Shown here piece by piece: positions 16,573 to 24,668 of a DNA stretch of 32,592 nucleotides (its first letter is position 1; each line of letters starts with the position of its first letter). Under the pieces are notes generated by a model, which was not told the DNA's origin, made no database searches, and saw only the letters and a list, made by a program, of their open reading frames with translations. The DNA comes from an uncultured Gammaproteobacteria bacterium (lineage in GTDB: Bacteria > Pseudomonadota > Gammaproteobacteria > GCA-001735895). The stretch is from NCBI GenBank assembly GCA_913061315.1, contig CAJXUC010000006.1, positions 73,078-105,669 on the forward strand, written 5' to 3'. The position numbers and the translations under genes are program-made.

Positions 16573-17028
16573 TTACAGACCTTCGAGCGCCATGGTGTAA
16601 GTTGTTGCGGTACCATCAACACAAACATCACCAGCACTGTCGGTAATGGTAGTTTTCAGCTTGCAAATAGGTTTGTCATCTCTTACAGATTCAATTTCAA
16701 CTCGAGCAGTCAACTCTTCTCCAACCCCTACAGCTTTTAAAAATTTTAGTTCGGTTGATAAAAACACTGTGCCAGGGCCGGGCAAGTCTTCCGCAACACA
16801 GGCATTAAGAAGACCAGTTGTTACGCCACCCTGCACTATAAGCTTGCCAAACGGAGTTTTTTTCGCAAGTTCCTCATCATAGTGAACCGGATTTTTATCG
16901 CCAGTCATCTCAGTAAACGAATGTATATCGCCCATCTTAGTAGTACGAGAACGTTCACTGAATTGCCCAATTTTTGGTTGGCCATTTAAGACTCCTACCC
17001 AACCATCTTTTTTTTCTGTGTTAGACAT
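16573..17028 (-). CDS. MaoC-family hot-dog enoyl-CoA hydratase
   Basis: A 151-aa protein with the MaoC/R-specific hydratase motif FTEMTGDKNPVHYDEELAKK, in which Asp and His (D-x-N-P-V-H) form the hydratase-2 catalytic pair, followed by FGKLIVQGGVTTGLLNA. The N-terminus has an unusual 35-residue lead before the hot-dog fold. Family members add water to 2-enoyl-CoA to give (R)-3-hydroxyacyl-CoA in the cytoplasm. It is the first gene of the minus-strand operon that continues with the molybdenum enzyme and ETF. Together with the thiolase pseudogene next door this points to acyl-CoA chemistry. The ribosome binding site is weak (AAGAAAC). Confidence 0.88.
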   Translation of the reverse strand: MSNTEKKDGWVGVLNGQPKIGQFSERSRTTKMGDIHSFTEMTGDKNPVHYDEELAKKTPFGKLIVQGGVTTGLLNACVAEDLPGPGTVFLSTELKFLKAVGVGEELTARVEIESVRDDKPICKLKTTITDSAGDVCVDGTATTYTMALEGL

Positions 17029-17112
17029 ATAAATAGTTTCTTTTATTTTAAAACTGTTTTAAAAAAGGCCAGAACACGGTGCCACACCTGTTTTACATGA
17101 TTTTTAAATGAG

Positions 17113-17132
17113 TGTACAGACCACTCGGTACA
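17113..17132. promoter_or_regulatory. Candidate TetR-type operator upstream of the maoC-etf operon
   Basis: A 20-bp interrupted palindrome, TGTAC-A-GA-CCAC-TC-G-GTACA, lies 85 bases upstream of the maoC start. Its size and symmetry fit sites bound by TetR-family dimers, and a tetR-like gene lies about 850 bases to the right. The link to that regulator is inference. Confidence 0.45.
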
Positions 17133-17326
17133 ATACAAGTATTAAAAAAGTCATTTTTTTATATTTGTACTTTTAAACATTCATTCGGAATATTGAAGCT
17201 AGTCTAGTAACTTGCTATTTCGATAGATGAGTTCGAAACGGTTCGAGACCTTAGCAACTGAGAACTCTTAGCTTAATACGAACCCTATTAAGGCGTGATA
17301 AGTATGAATACAGCAATAGGTCACCC

Positions 17327-17831
17327 ATGACTGACGTTTATATTGGTAGTGCAAAACGAACACCTATTGGTCAGTTGAATGGAGCTCTTGGCGCCTTTCA
17401 GCAGTAGAACTTGGCAGTCCCGTGATCTCTGACCTAATCAATGACATTGCCCCATCAGCTTTTGACGAAGTCATAATTGGGCAGGAGCTCAGTGGCGGTA
17501 CTGGACAAAATCTAGCACGCCAAACGGCATTAAAAGCTGGACTGCTGATTCAAGTTTCAGCTTTAATGGTTAATCAGGTGCGTGCTGATGCGATGCGTTC
17601 ACCTAGCATCACAAGCAATTATCTGTGGCAATGCTGAATTGATTAGGGTGTAAATCTGAAAGAGTAAATTTATTTAGTGACCCAATCACGCACTGACACC
17701 AATTGGCAGGTTCAGAAGCTAGGATAGTTGTAGCCCTAATTCACGAAATGAAACGAATCAGAACAAAACGCGAACTTGCATATTTGTGCGTTGGAGCTGG
17801 TCAAGGCACTGCTATCTGTTTAGAAATGTAG
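17327..17831 (+). pseudogene. Acetyl-CoA acetyltransferase (thiolase) with large internal deletion
   Basis: The start reads MTDVYIGSAKRTPIGQLNGA, a classic thiolase N-terminus. It loses frame near 17400 and resumes as AVELGSPVISDLINDIAPSA and DEVIIGQELSGGTGQNLARQ up to VSALMVNQV, just short of the active-site cysteine (usually NQVCGSG; here NQVRADA). After a stop at 17637, a C-terminal thiolase piece appears at 17700-17831: ARIVVALIHEMKR..., then LAYLCVGAGQGTAICLEM. Roughly the middle 250 residues are gone, including the nucleophile and His loop. It probably once formed the thiolytic step beside maoC. Confidence 0.85.
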
Positions 17832-17849
17832 TAAAATCAATTACGCGTG

Positions 17850-17863
17850 GTGATCAGTATCAC
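17850..17863. promoter_or_regulatory. Small inverted repeat upstream of the TetR gene
   Basis: GTGAT-CAGT-ATCAC, extended by imperfect CGTG/CGTTG flanks. It lies about 100 bases before the GTG start and could be an autoregulatory site. It differs from the palindrome upstream of maoC, so any shared regulation is doubtful. Confidence 0.3.
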
Positions 17864-17961
17864 GTTGCGAGGGTATGGGCGAGATCGACTTACCAACTGA
17901 GTATTAATTAGCGGATGATAGAAAACTGAAACAAACAGAGCAGGCGAAGAAGATAACTAAG

Positions 17962-18507
17962 GTGGCCGCTATGTTGTTCGCAAAAAAAGGCTACAACGGA
18001 GTCGGTGTTGCAGAAATTGGGGCGGCTTCAGGCTTTGGTCGTGGGGCACTCTACCATCACATAGAAAGCAAAGAAGACCTTCTGCACGAAATTGCTTCAC
18101 AGTACATTTCAAGCCTGGTTCAGTCTGGCCATAGGATTGCGAAGGAGTATCCAGATCCTATTCAACGTTTGAACGCGCTGAGTCGACACTTGATGGTCGT
18201 CATCAGCAGTAGTTTGGCAGAAATAGTGGTCTGTTTTCGTGAAGTTCAGTCTCTGACAGGCACACGTCATCATGACGTTATGTGTATGCATACAGAATAC
18301 CAACAAATCTGGTCTAAAACGATAGAGGAAGGGGTTCAGCAAAATGTGTTTAGAGCAGTCGATAAAATCGCTGTGAAAGGCCTTTTAGGGATGTATTTCT
18401 ACTCATGCCTATGGCTAAAACCGGATGGCCTTCAGTCTCCTGAGGATATCGGCGATGTTTTTAGCGATCTTGTCATCCGTTCTCTTGTTAGACGACCGGA
18501 CGAATAA
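17962..18507 (+). CDS. TetR-family transcriptional regulator, start codon uncertain
   Basis: A 181-aa reading when started at GTG 17962. The helix-turn-helix is clear: VAEIGAASGFGRGALYHHIE followed by SKEDLLHEIA. The C-terminal ligand domain resembles the KstR2/FadR-like branch that senses acyl-CoA compounds (REVQSLTGTRHHDV, GLLGMYFYSCLWLKPDG). In-frame codons continue upstream (LKQTEQAKKITK before VAAMLF) to a stop at about 17906 without any ATG, GTG or TTG, although helix 1 of TetR proteins should begin there. So the start may have been lost or is non-standard. It is transcribed divergently from the maoC-etf operon and is its likely regulator. Confidence 0.8.
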   Translation: MAAMLFAKKGYNGVGVAEIGAASGFGRGALYHHIESKEDLLHEIASQYISSLVQSGHRIAKEYPDPIQRLNALSRHLMVVISSSLAEIVVCFREVQSLTGTRHHDVMCMHTEYQQIWSKTIEEGVQQNVFRAVDKIAVKGLLGMYFYSCLWLKPDGLQSPEDIGDVFSDLVIRSLVRRPDE

Positions 18508-18689
18508 CCAAAATTCTCTGAGTTTATATAAACCCAAACGCTAAAAAATAAACTTCTTATTTTTCCATCAAATATCATCCAGATAATAATCTGAAAATAA
18601 GTAATATTTTAGAACATATTCGACAATGTCCCTAAGTTCACTTAAATCGGTCGATACTACTCAACCAGTTAGAAAAACTAAATACTATC

Positions 18690-19130
18690 GTGAAGGATTG
18701 GTTACCTTGGTTAAATACCTTAGGTCTTGTCGAAACTGTTTCGCAGCATTTGAACCACCGATTAGCCGTTGCCGAGTTGCATATCACATCCGGGCGGTAA
18801 AACAATTGGTAGCTAGGTTCGAAGACGCACTCGGTACCCAATTTATGGAAAAGTAAGGTCGTAAAATCATATTGACCATTACGGTCGATCCATCCTTCGC
18901 ATTAGTCTGGTTGATATCGAGACTTGGTGACTTCAGTAGCAGGGCAGATAATGCTAAATGGAAGCTTGCCCGTTTTAGTCAATCTGCTGGAGTCCAATCT
19001 GTTGTGTAGCCTGTTTCCTGAAATAGACTTTACCAATCTTGGCTACGACCGGCTAACGACAAAGTCCGCTCATTTCAGGCCAGAAGTAAAACTGTTTATA
19101 GCCGTGAAAGTATCACCTAAAAGTACTTAA
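18690..19130 (+). pseudogene. LysR-family regulator (GcvA-like), frameshifted and with stops
   Basis: From 18699 one frame reads LNTLGLVETVSQHLNHRLAV then AELHITSG, the LysR N-terminal helix-turn-helix. After a frameshift near 18790 the next frame continues KQLVARFEDALGTQFMEK, stop, GRKIIL and VDPSFALVWLISRLGDFSSR, the start of the substrate-binding domain. Another frame gives DFTNLGYDRLTTKSA. The order and content match LysR/GcvA proteins, but at least two shifts and two stops make it non-functional. Confidence 0.75.
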
Positions 19131-19376
19131 TTCGATTCAGGACCCTTAAACAGAACTTAGATTAGCTCTAACCCCTTCCAGTTTTTCAATAAACTAATCG
19201 ATCTGGCCTTAAAAAAATCGTGCTGTGGAGAGAGCCAATAAAGACCCGTAAACCATTAAAAACAATAGTTTGCGAATCTTTTATGCCTATAGCGTCCAAC
19301 GATATTTATTAGAACCTGCCTGTTTTAGTAGTACTCATGGCAATACAATAGTGTCACGGTAAGGCCGTATTACCAT
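19131..19376. other. Stretch without a recognised gene
   Basis: I see no domain, RNA or repeat here. It lies between the dead LysR gene and an integrase remnant. Confidence 0.35.
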
Positions 19377-19602
19377 TATGCAATAGTCACTAAAACCCTA
19401 ACTAATGCTCAGATTAAACAAGCCAAACCTAAAGAAAAGCTTACCCCCTCTCTGATGATAGCGGGCTGCAACGTCGCATTAAGCCAAACGGCTAGAAACT
19501 AGGGTTATACGACTATAAACGACCCTATGTCAAAAACGTATATGCCTGAGTTTCGAATCCTACCCTGAACTACCACTCACAGATGCCCAATAACTTATCA
19601 TC
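19377..19602 (+). pseudogene. P4-type integrase, N-terminal remnant
   Basis: The plus strand reads KTLTNAQIKQAKPKEK, then in another frame IKPNG.KLGLYDYKRPYVKN followed by YPELPLTDAQ. These are the successive parts of the DUF4102 arm-binding domain (LTDAQIKxAKP, VKPNGSKLWR-DY-RP, SLGxYPExSLADAR). The core-binding and catalytic domains are absent. It differs from the intact integrase at 1655 and marks a second element in the region. Confidence 0.75.
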
Positions 19603-19635
19603 CGTTTAGGAAGTTTGTTGTTTCAGGTAGTGGTG

Positions 19636-20610
19636 TTATGAGCCATCGAAAGGGGCTTCCGGAAACTCATTGTCGTCTTTGGACTCGGCATGGTCTGTAT
19701 CTCCGTTGGCTGCTTCTGCAACCTGGAGCAATATAGGATTAGTGCTACAATCATTTAAACCTACTTCGCTAAGGGCCCCAATCGAGACGTACGAGGTTGC
19801 TGAAAAAATACTACCACAAGAATCAACGCCTGATAACGTAGAACCCGCACCCGTGCTGACATAAGCATGCGCAAGAATGATACCTTTGATTTGCGCGCCC
19901 GCACCTACCGAGGTGTAACCACCTGAATTCCAAATAATACGGCTATTATTCCCTGTATTACTTAACTCTAATTTCGTGTTCGCACCAAAAGACAGTATGT
20001 CCGTGATGTTGAAAACCCAATGATCGGTGTTGTCTGTGCCCGTACCATTAAGCGTAATGGTTATACCCGCCGTGGTTGCCAGACTAGCGGCACTATAGAG
20101 GCCAGGATTGAGAGTCGTATTAATAGTTATCGTCGGAGGAAGTGATGTCTCTCCCTCCTTTAACCCCATATCGCTATACGCAGCCTGTGCTTCGATAACG
20201 TCTTGGTTATTAAAAGTTACGCTCGGCTGGCTAACATAACTGCCAAATTCTATGTCGGAATTAATGCCCTCGGTCAGGGTAAAAGCAGAGCCATGTTTCA
20301 CAGTACCTTTCACGTCTGCATTGGCACCCGCGGTTATAGCTGCGTCAGCACTAATAACGCCACCGACTTCTGCATATGCACCGAGCGTTGCAGCGGCACC
20401 AGTCAGAATATCACCACTAACATTTGAATTGGCACCGGTGGTTACATAGTTGTTGGCTTGAATATTACCCTTGACCCACGCACCAGCACCGGTGCTTACG
20501 TAATTGTTAGCAAAGATTAGGGGAGTGTCGCCGGCGAAAGCTGACGACATGGCAAATGCAAGCAAGCCACTATAAAGCAGTACTCTTTTTTTTGAAAAAC
20601 AACTATTCAT
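19636..20610 (-). CDS. Exported ice-binding-like protein (DUF3494-type beta-solenoid)
   Basis: A 324-aa protein when started at the ATG at 20610 (a TTG 9 codons earlier is less likely). A signal peptide ends at MSSAFA. The N-terminal half has repeated short turns (NNYVSTGAGAWVKGNIQ, NNYVTTGANSNVSGDIL, AYAEVGGVI, GANADVKGTV), like a parallel beta-helix. The second half carries the DUF3494 pattern: LNPGLYSAASLATTAGITIT, WVFNITDILSFGAN, RIIWNSGGYTSVGAGAQIKG and IILAHAYVSTGAGSTLSG. Known members bind ice through a flat Thr-rich face; some are merely adhesive. The short acidic C-terminal tail has no anchor that I recognise. It stands alone, and no promoter is obvious. Confidence 0.82.
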   Translation of the reverse strand: MNSCFSKKRVLLYSGLLAFAMSSAFAGDTPLIFANNYVSTGAGAWVKGNIQANNYVTTGANSNVSGDILTGAAATLGAYAEVGGVISADAAITAGANADVKGTVKHGSAFTLTEGINSDIEFGSYVSQPSVTFNNQDVIEAQAAYSDMGLKEGETSLPPTITINTTLNPGLYSAASLATTAGITITLNGTGTDNTDHWVFNITDILSFGANTKLELSNTGNNSRIIWNSGGYTSVGAGAQIKGIILAHAYVSTGAGSTLSGVDSCGSIFSATSYVSIGALSEVGLNDCSTNPILLQVAEAANGDTDHAESKDDNEFPEAPFDGS

Positions 20611-21048
20611 AAATTTATCTCTGAAAGGGTGTAACAATTAATTGTGATTTTATACGGCTCAAAAAAGAACCAACTCAACATACACGTGCCTAGAAAAGTA
20701 AACGGTAAATCTTGCAACGAAAAACTAAAAGCAAGGCCGACTCCAAATAAACAATATGTAAAAATACCAAACGTGAATGGTAAGCTAAGCCTAGTTCATT
20801 AAAATATTCATGCTGAACTTTATTAAATATAATGAACACTCGTAAAAATTAATTGGCGTCAAAGCCCTAGCTGTTCATGCCGTTACCTTTTTCACTCTCA
20901 ACAATCCAGCGTTGAAGTGATTATGCGAATAAGAAAGGCCGAGCAACACTTTAATCTATCCCACTTGTGCATTTTTTTTGATGGAACCGGCTCAACGGCA
21001 TTGTGAAGTTAGCAGATGAAACGCCAATACTTAAGTCTGGACTGATGA
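20611..21048. other. Non-coding stretch upstream of the ice-binding-like gene
   Basis: It must contain the minus-strand promoter. At about 20985-21020 (GGCATTGTGAAGTTAGCAG) there is a vague resemblance to IS6-type terminal sequence just before the IS6 remnant, but no reliable inverted repeat. Nothing else is seen. Confidence 0.35.
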
Positions 21049-21525
21049 AAAAAGAAAATATCTTTCAAGGTTTTCGACACGCGGGTGAAATTATTACACC
21101 GGTTAGCTCTAGTGTCGTTTCAGATTAAGTTTTCGGTATGTAGATGAAATTCTGGCGTATCGAGACATAGATGTCAGCTACGAATCCATCCCCCAATGGG
21201 GTACTCATTTTGGACAAGACTATCCCAAGAAAATCAGAGCAAAACAGTGGCAAGCGGGTGATATCTGGCATCTAAATGAGATGTTTATCTAGGTCAAAAT
21301 ATGGTGCTGCTCGTCAAAAGATAAGACTCTCATCGACGCATGAAACGAGCCAGTACCAAAAAAATCAAATTAAAAATTCGCACCAACGAACATGTCAACA
21401 ATCACGGTCAATGTGATGATTCAAATCAGCAGATCACACTCAAAAATTACTCTCTGTTCACGGAACTATTAATAACCTCTCGCGACAAAACTCATCCTCT
21501 CTTTTCAGCTAGTACCTACGGTACA
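21049..21525 (+). pseudogene. IS6-family transposase, decayed with internal deletion
   Basis: With frame corrections the plus strand reads IFQGFRHAGEIIT, then EILAYRDIDVSYESIPQWGT, HFGQDYPKKIRAKQWQAG and DIWHLNEMFI, the well-known IS6/IS26 block in which WHLDE holds the first catalytic Asp; here it is Asn. After missing sequence, the C-terminal hallmark FKSADHTQKLLSVHGTINNL appears near 21420-21475. The middle of the DDE domain is gone. It has the same orientation as the shorter remnant at 11466-11632, to which its first 160 bases align well. Confidence 0.82.
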
Positions 21526-21773
21526 TAAAGAAATATTGGTTTTGATGAATTAAGTAAAATGCATGGTTTGGTCTCTGTCAATTGAACTGAGGAGACTATT
21601 TGTCAAATTTCAAGAGTAGCATTAAACTTTCATTTGGTTAATTTGTCTTAGCACCATCTAACAGTCCTTATAAAGGCTGTAATTTAATTGTAAGGTAGAA
21701 AGGTTAGAGCATGCCGAAAATCATTGAAAAGAAAACGAAGTATAAAAGGTATATTATATAAATAAAGGAGTAG

Positions 21774-21802
21774 TAACCCTTTTAAGCTGAAGGGGTTTTC
21801 GT
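21774..21802 (+). terminator. Candidate terminator hairpin
   Basis: AACCCTTTT and AAGGGGTT pair imperfectly across a short loop and are followed by TTTTC. No intact gene ends here, so it may be left from the IS6 element or an older gene. Confidence 0.35.
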
Positions 21803-21884
21803 TATGACTAAACCTTGACTGTGGGTGACCAGCTTGATTGATGTCATACTCCTGATACGCTATTGATAAGACCACCCATAAGCA

Positions 21885-22481
21885 ATGCCCAGAAAGAGTT
21901 GCCCGAATTGCCAACGCCCGCTTTCCGTTTGTTACTGTAGTGCACTGGTGCACGTGACTAATAAAACGAAGGTTCTGATCATTCAGCACCCTTTAGAGCA
22001 GAAACATCCCTTTAACACCGGACGAATGGCGCACTTGTGCCTTAGTAACAGCGAGCTTATCGTGGCCGAAAAATTATCAAAGAGCAAACTCACCCACATA
22101 CTTAATACATCGTCTACACTTCTTTATCCATCCTTCGACTGGTTACCGAACACTTCAGCAATAATGCCCCAAACACAAGAGTCAGCAAACTTAGGCTATA
22201 TTCGACAGCTGATCGTGATTGATGCGACCTGGAATAAATCAAAAAAAATATTACATCTTCACCCCACGCTGCAAAAACTACCCCGGCTCAATCTAAAGGG
22301 TAATTTAAACTCTCACTATCAAATACGAAAAACCACAGTCTCTAATGGCTTATCGACCCTAGAAAGCATTGTTAAAGCATTAAGCGATATAGAGCCAAAC
22401 GGTGGATTTGAAGCCATGTTGCAGCCATTTGATATGATGATTAACTTACAAAGTCGATGGAAAAAGCAGAGTGAACTGTAA
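21885..22481 (+). CDS. tapT: tRNA-uridine aminocarboxypropyltransferase (DTW-domain protein)
   Basis: A 198-aa DTW-domain enzyme. TapT (YfiP) of E. coli transfers the 3-amino-3-carboxypropyl group of SAM to U47 in the variable loop of tRNAs. Visible features are the N-terminal metal-site cysteines C6, C9, C16 and C18 (CPNCQRPLSVCYC), HPLEQKHPFNTGRMAHL (residues 35-51), the DxTW signature D113-A-T-W116 (LIVIDATWNKSKK), and YQIRKTTVSNGLSTLESI. Length is within the family range. The predicted protein is cytoplasmic. It stands between an IS6 remnant and the PLP enzyme, both unrelated in function. No clear ribosome binding site is visible. Confidence 0.9.
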   Translation: MPRKSCPNCQRPLSVCYCSALVHVTNKTKVLIIQHPLEQKHPFNTGRMAHLCLSNSELIVAEKLSKSKLTHILNTSSTLLYPSFDWLPNTSAIMPQTQESANLGYIRQLIVIDATWNKSKKILHLHPTLQKLPRLNLKGNLNSHYQIRKTTVSNGLSTLESIVKALSDIEPNGGFEAMLQPFDMMINLQSRWKKQSEL

Positions 22482-22736
22482 GCCCTCCTTAGAGGCTCAA
22501 AGCCCACTTTAGTTAAGACGATAAGCATGACGAAATATTGACGTGGTTTAAGCGGGTGAATCACTTCAGAGTTAATGATTTAATGATGGTAATTGGCCGT
22601 CGAACTCGCTAGCCTATAACTATCACTGACTACATTAGGTTCGCTAGCTGTATTTTACATGATTGGCTTATTTACTTTTTTTGCTGACATTCTTTTAGAC
22701 AATATAATTTCCAAATACTGAATAATAGAGGACGAA

Positions 22737-24611
22737 TTGGACACAAATAAACAACTTTTTGAAACGATTGGAAAACTATTGGACCATATACCCAAAAGCT
22801 GGGTTGAACTCACCACTCATCGCTTAGATATCTACGACGAAAAGATGGCTAAAAGCGATTTTTTAAATCATTTCCAAGATTTACTTCTATCGGGAAGCTA
22901 CTCTAGAGAAGCACTCGATTCTTTGCCGACCGCCTATGATTACATTCGATTAGGGCACCAACTTTCGAGTGTTCTAGAGTGGGCTTTAGCAAAATTAAAT
23001 CATGTGCCCTCAGATCAGGTAATTACCTTTGCCTCTAACACAATGCCCATACTCGCAATTTTACGTCGTGATGCCTTAGCACAGAACCCAACTTATATTT
23101 ATCACGACTTAGATTCTTCCCCCTTGCTTGATGAACAACGTTTGCGTTCTATTTATGGCTATCAATTTGACGTAAAGCAGGTGACTAGTGCGTCAGAAAT
23201 TCCAGAACACCAGTGCGGTACTACCCTTTTTGTAACTCAAAGCTCGTATCAAACTCCACTGACTAACCATATTAATATAGATGCAACGATAAACCGGCAC
23301 CCTCAGTTTGGGGCCACCATGGTGATTCACAAGTCACCTGTGCTCGACCCACAAGTCACAGAAATCGTTAAAGACGTTCAACATGTGAGGCGACGCGAAA
23401 CCATCGCCATGACACCACCCAATGCCTTAAAAGTATTGAAAGAAATGGTGCGGGATGTCACGTCCGATATAGATCTGATTCAGGGTGATAATTCACAGAT
23501 CGTCCATCAATGTATACAGGACAATACAGGCAGTTCTATCGCCCCTCTTGTCGCGTCTAGCGGCCTTGCTATTCAATATGCCATCATGATGGGCCTGGTT
23601 GAAAATGCCATTATAAAGCACCCCAATAAGCCGATTGCACTCATTCTTCCACCCAATTGTTATGGTGGAACCAACGACCAAGCGCGACGAATCGCGAACC
23701 TAATCCCCAATACTGACATCTTCGATCTGTTGGTGGATGGTGGCCATGACCTGGTTACCAGTTTAGATGCCGTTCTAACTCAAGTCGCCAGAAATAATAG
23801 TGTCCCCATTGTTTTGGCAGAGATTCCAACCAACCCTAGAGTCGAAGTGCCCGATATGAGTGAACTGGCTCGAGTATTGAGTCAGCCTAGAAAAACGACT
23901 GGAAATGAAGATGCTGTTAAACCTGCTTTTATGGTGGATCAAACCTTCTGTCCCAACGTAAAGTTATTGGGCCAAGACAATCTGCTTGCCAACGTAAAGG
24001 TCATCTCTTATTCGAGTGGTTCCAAATTTCCAAGTGGCGGACGTTGTGTCGCAGGTTATTGCGCTGCTAATAACGTGGCAAGTGAAATACAAAATCTAGT
24101 TTCTAAGCACCTCAGCCTATCCGACAATGGTGCAGAACCACACCAAATTAATACGTTGGCAGAGAATATGCCTTCTATGCCAGAAAGAATAAAAATGGCT
24201 TATCAAAACACCGTAGAGTTCATCGATCATATTAAACGTGTACTGCCTGACTCAAAAATCAACTTCGTCTCTGAAGCGTTAACCCTACAAGGCTTCACGC
24301 CCTCTGTTTTTTCATTGGACTTACCCACGGTTGGTGACACTAAAGAACAACGAGAAGAGTACAAAAGACACCTCAATGAAAAGCTAATCAGCTTTATGAT
24401 CAACCGACATCCTGATGTTTGTAAGCATTGCGTTAGCTACGGACAATTAAAAGGCAGTTACTGGACAGTTCCAGCCACTTCAACTCAGGGAACCACCAAG
24501 GAAAATGACAAGGATTACATTGTTCGAGTTGCAATGGCGCCCGATATTGATCTTGTCAAATTATCAGAATCATTAACTGAGTTTTTTCAGAGTGAGGGGA
24601 TTATTAGTTGA
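22737..24611 (+). CDS. Large Cys/Met-metabolism PLP-dependent enzyme (cystathionine gamma-synthase-like)
   Basis: A 624-aa protein with a TTG start preceded by GAGG. Residues about 250-600 carry the Cys/Met PLP fold: VLAEIPTNPRVEVPDMSELA (substrate/PLP loop), FMVDQTFCPN (the Asp that contacts the pyridine nitrogen) and ISYSSGSKFPSGGRCVAGYC, where K of GSKFPSGG is the probable Schiff-base lysine. Ordinary bacterial members have about 390-430 residues, so about 200 N-terminal residues are extra; these show no separate domain I know. The long form recalls fungal cystathionine gamma-synthases, a resemblance of architecture only. The probable role is gamma- or beta-elimination/replacement on sulfur amino acids in the cytoplasm. 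Confidence 0.8.
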   Translation: MDTNKQLFETIGKLLDHIPKSWVELTTHRLDIYDEKMAKSDFLNHFQDLLLSGSYSREALDSLPTAYDYIRLGHQLSSVLEWALAKLNHVPSDQVITFASNTMPILAILRRDALAQNPTYIYHDLDSSPLLDEQRLRSIYGYQFDVKQVTSASEIPEHQCGTTLFVTQSSYQTPLTNHINIDATINRHPQFGATMVIHKSPVLDPQVTEIVKDVQHVRRRETIAMTPPNALKVLKEMVRDVTSDIDLIQGDNSQIVHQCIQDNTGSSIAPLVASSGLAIQYAIMMGLVENAIIKHPNKPIALILPPNCYGGTNDQARRIANLIPNTDIFDLLVDGGHDLVTSLDAVLTQVARNNSVPIVLAEIPTNPRVEVPDMSELARVLSQPRKTTGNEDAVKPAFMVDQTFCPNVKLLGQDNLLANVKVISYSSGSKFPSGGRCVAGYCAANNVASEIQNLVSKHLSLSDNGAEPHQINTLAENMPSMPERIKMAYQNTVEFIDHIKRVLPDSKINFVSEALTLQGFTPSVFSLDLPTVGDTKEQREEYKRHLNEKLISFMINRHPDVCKHCVSYGQLKGSYWTVPATSTQGTTKENDKDYIVRVAMAPDIDLVKLSESLTEFFQSEGIIS

Positions 24612-24668
24612 GTAAAAATTGCTAAGCCTTTCTATGGTGCTGCATTTGCGCAGACTGATAACCTATAT

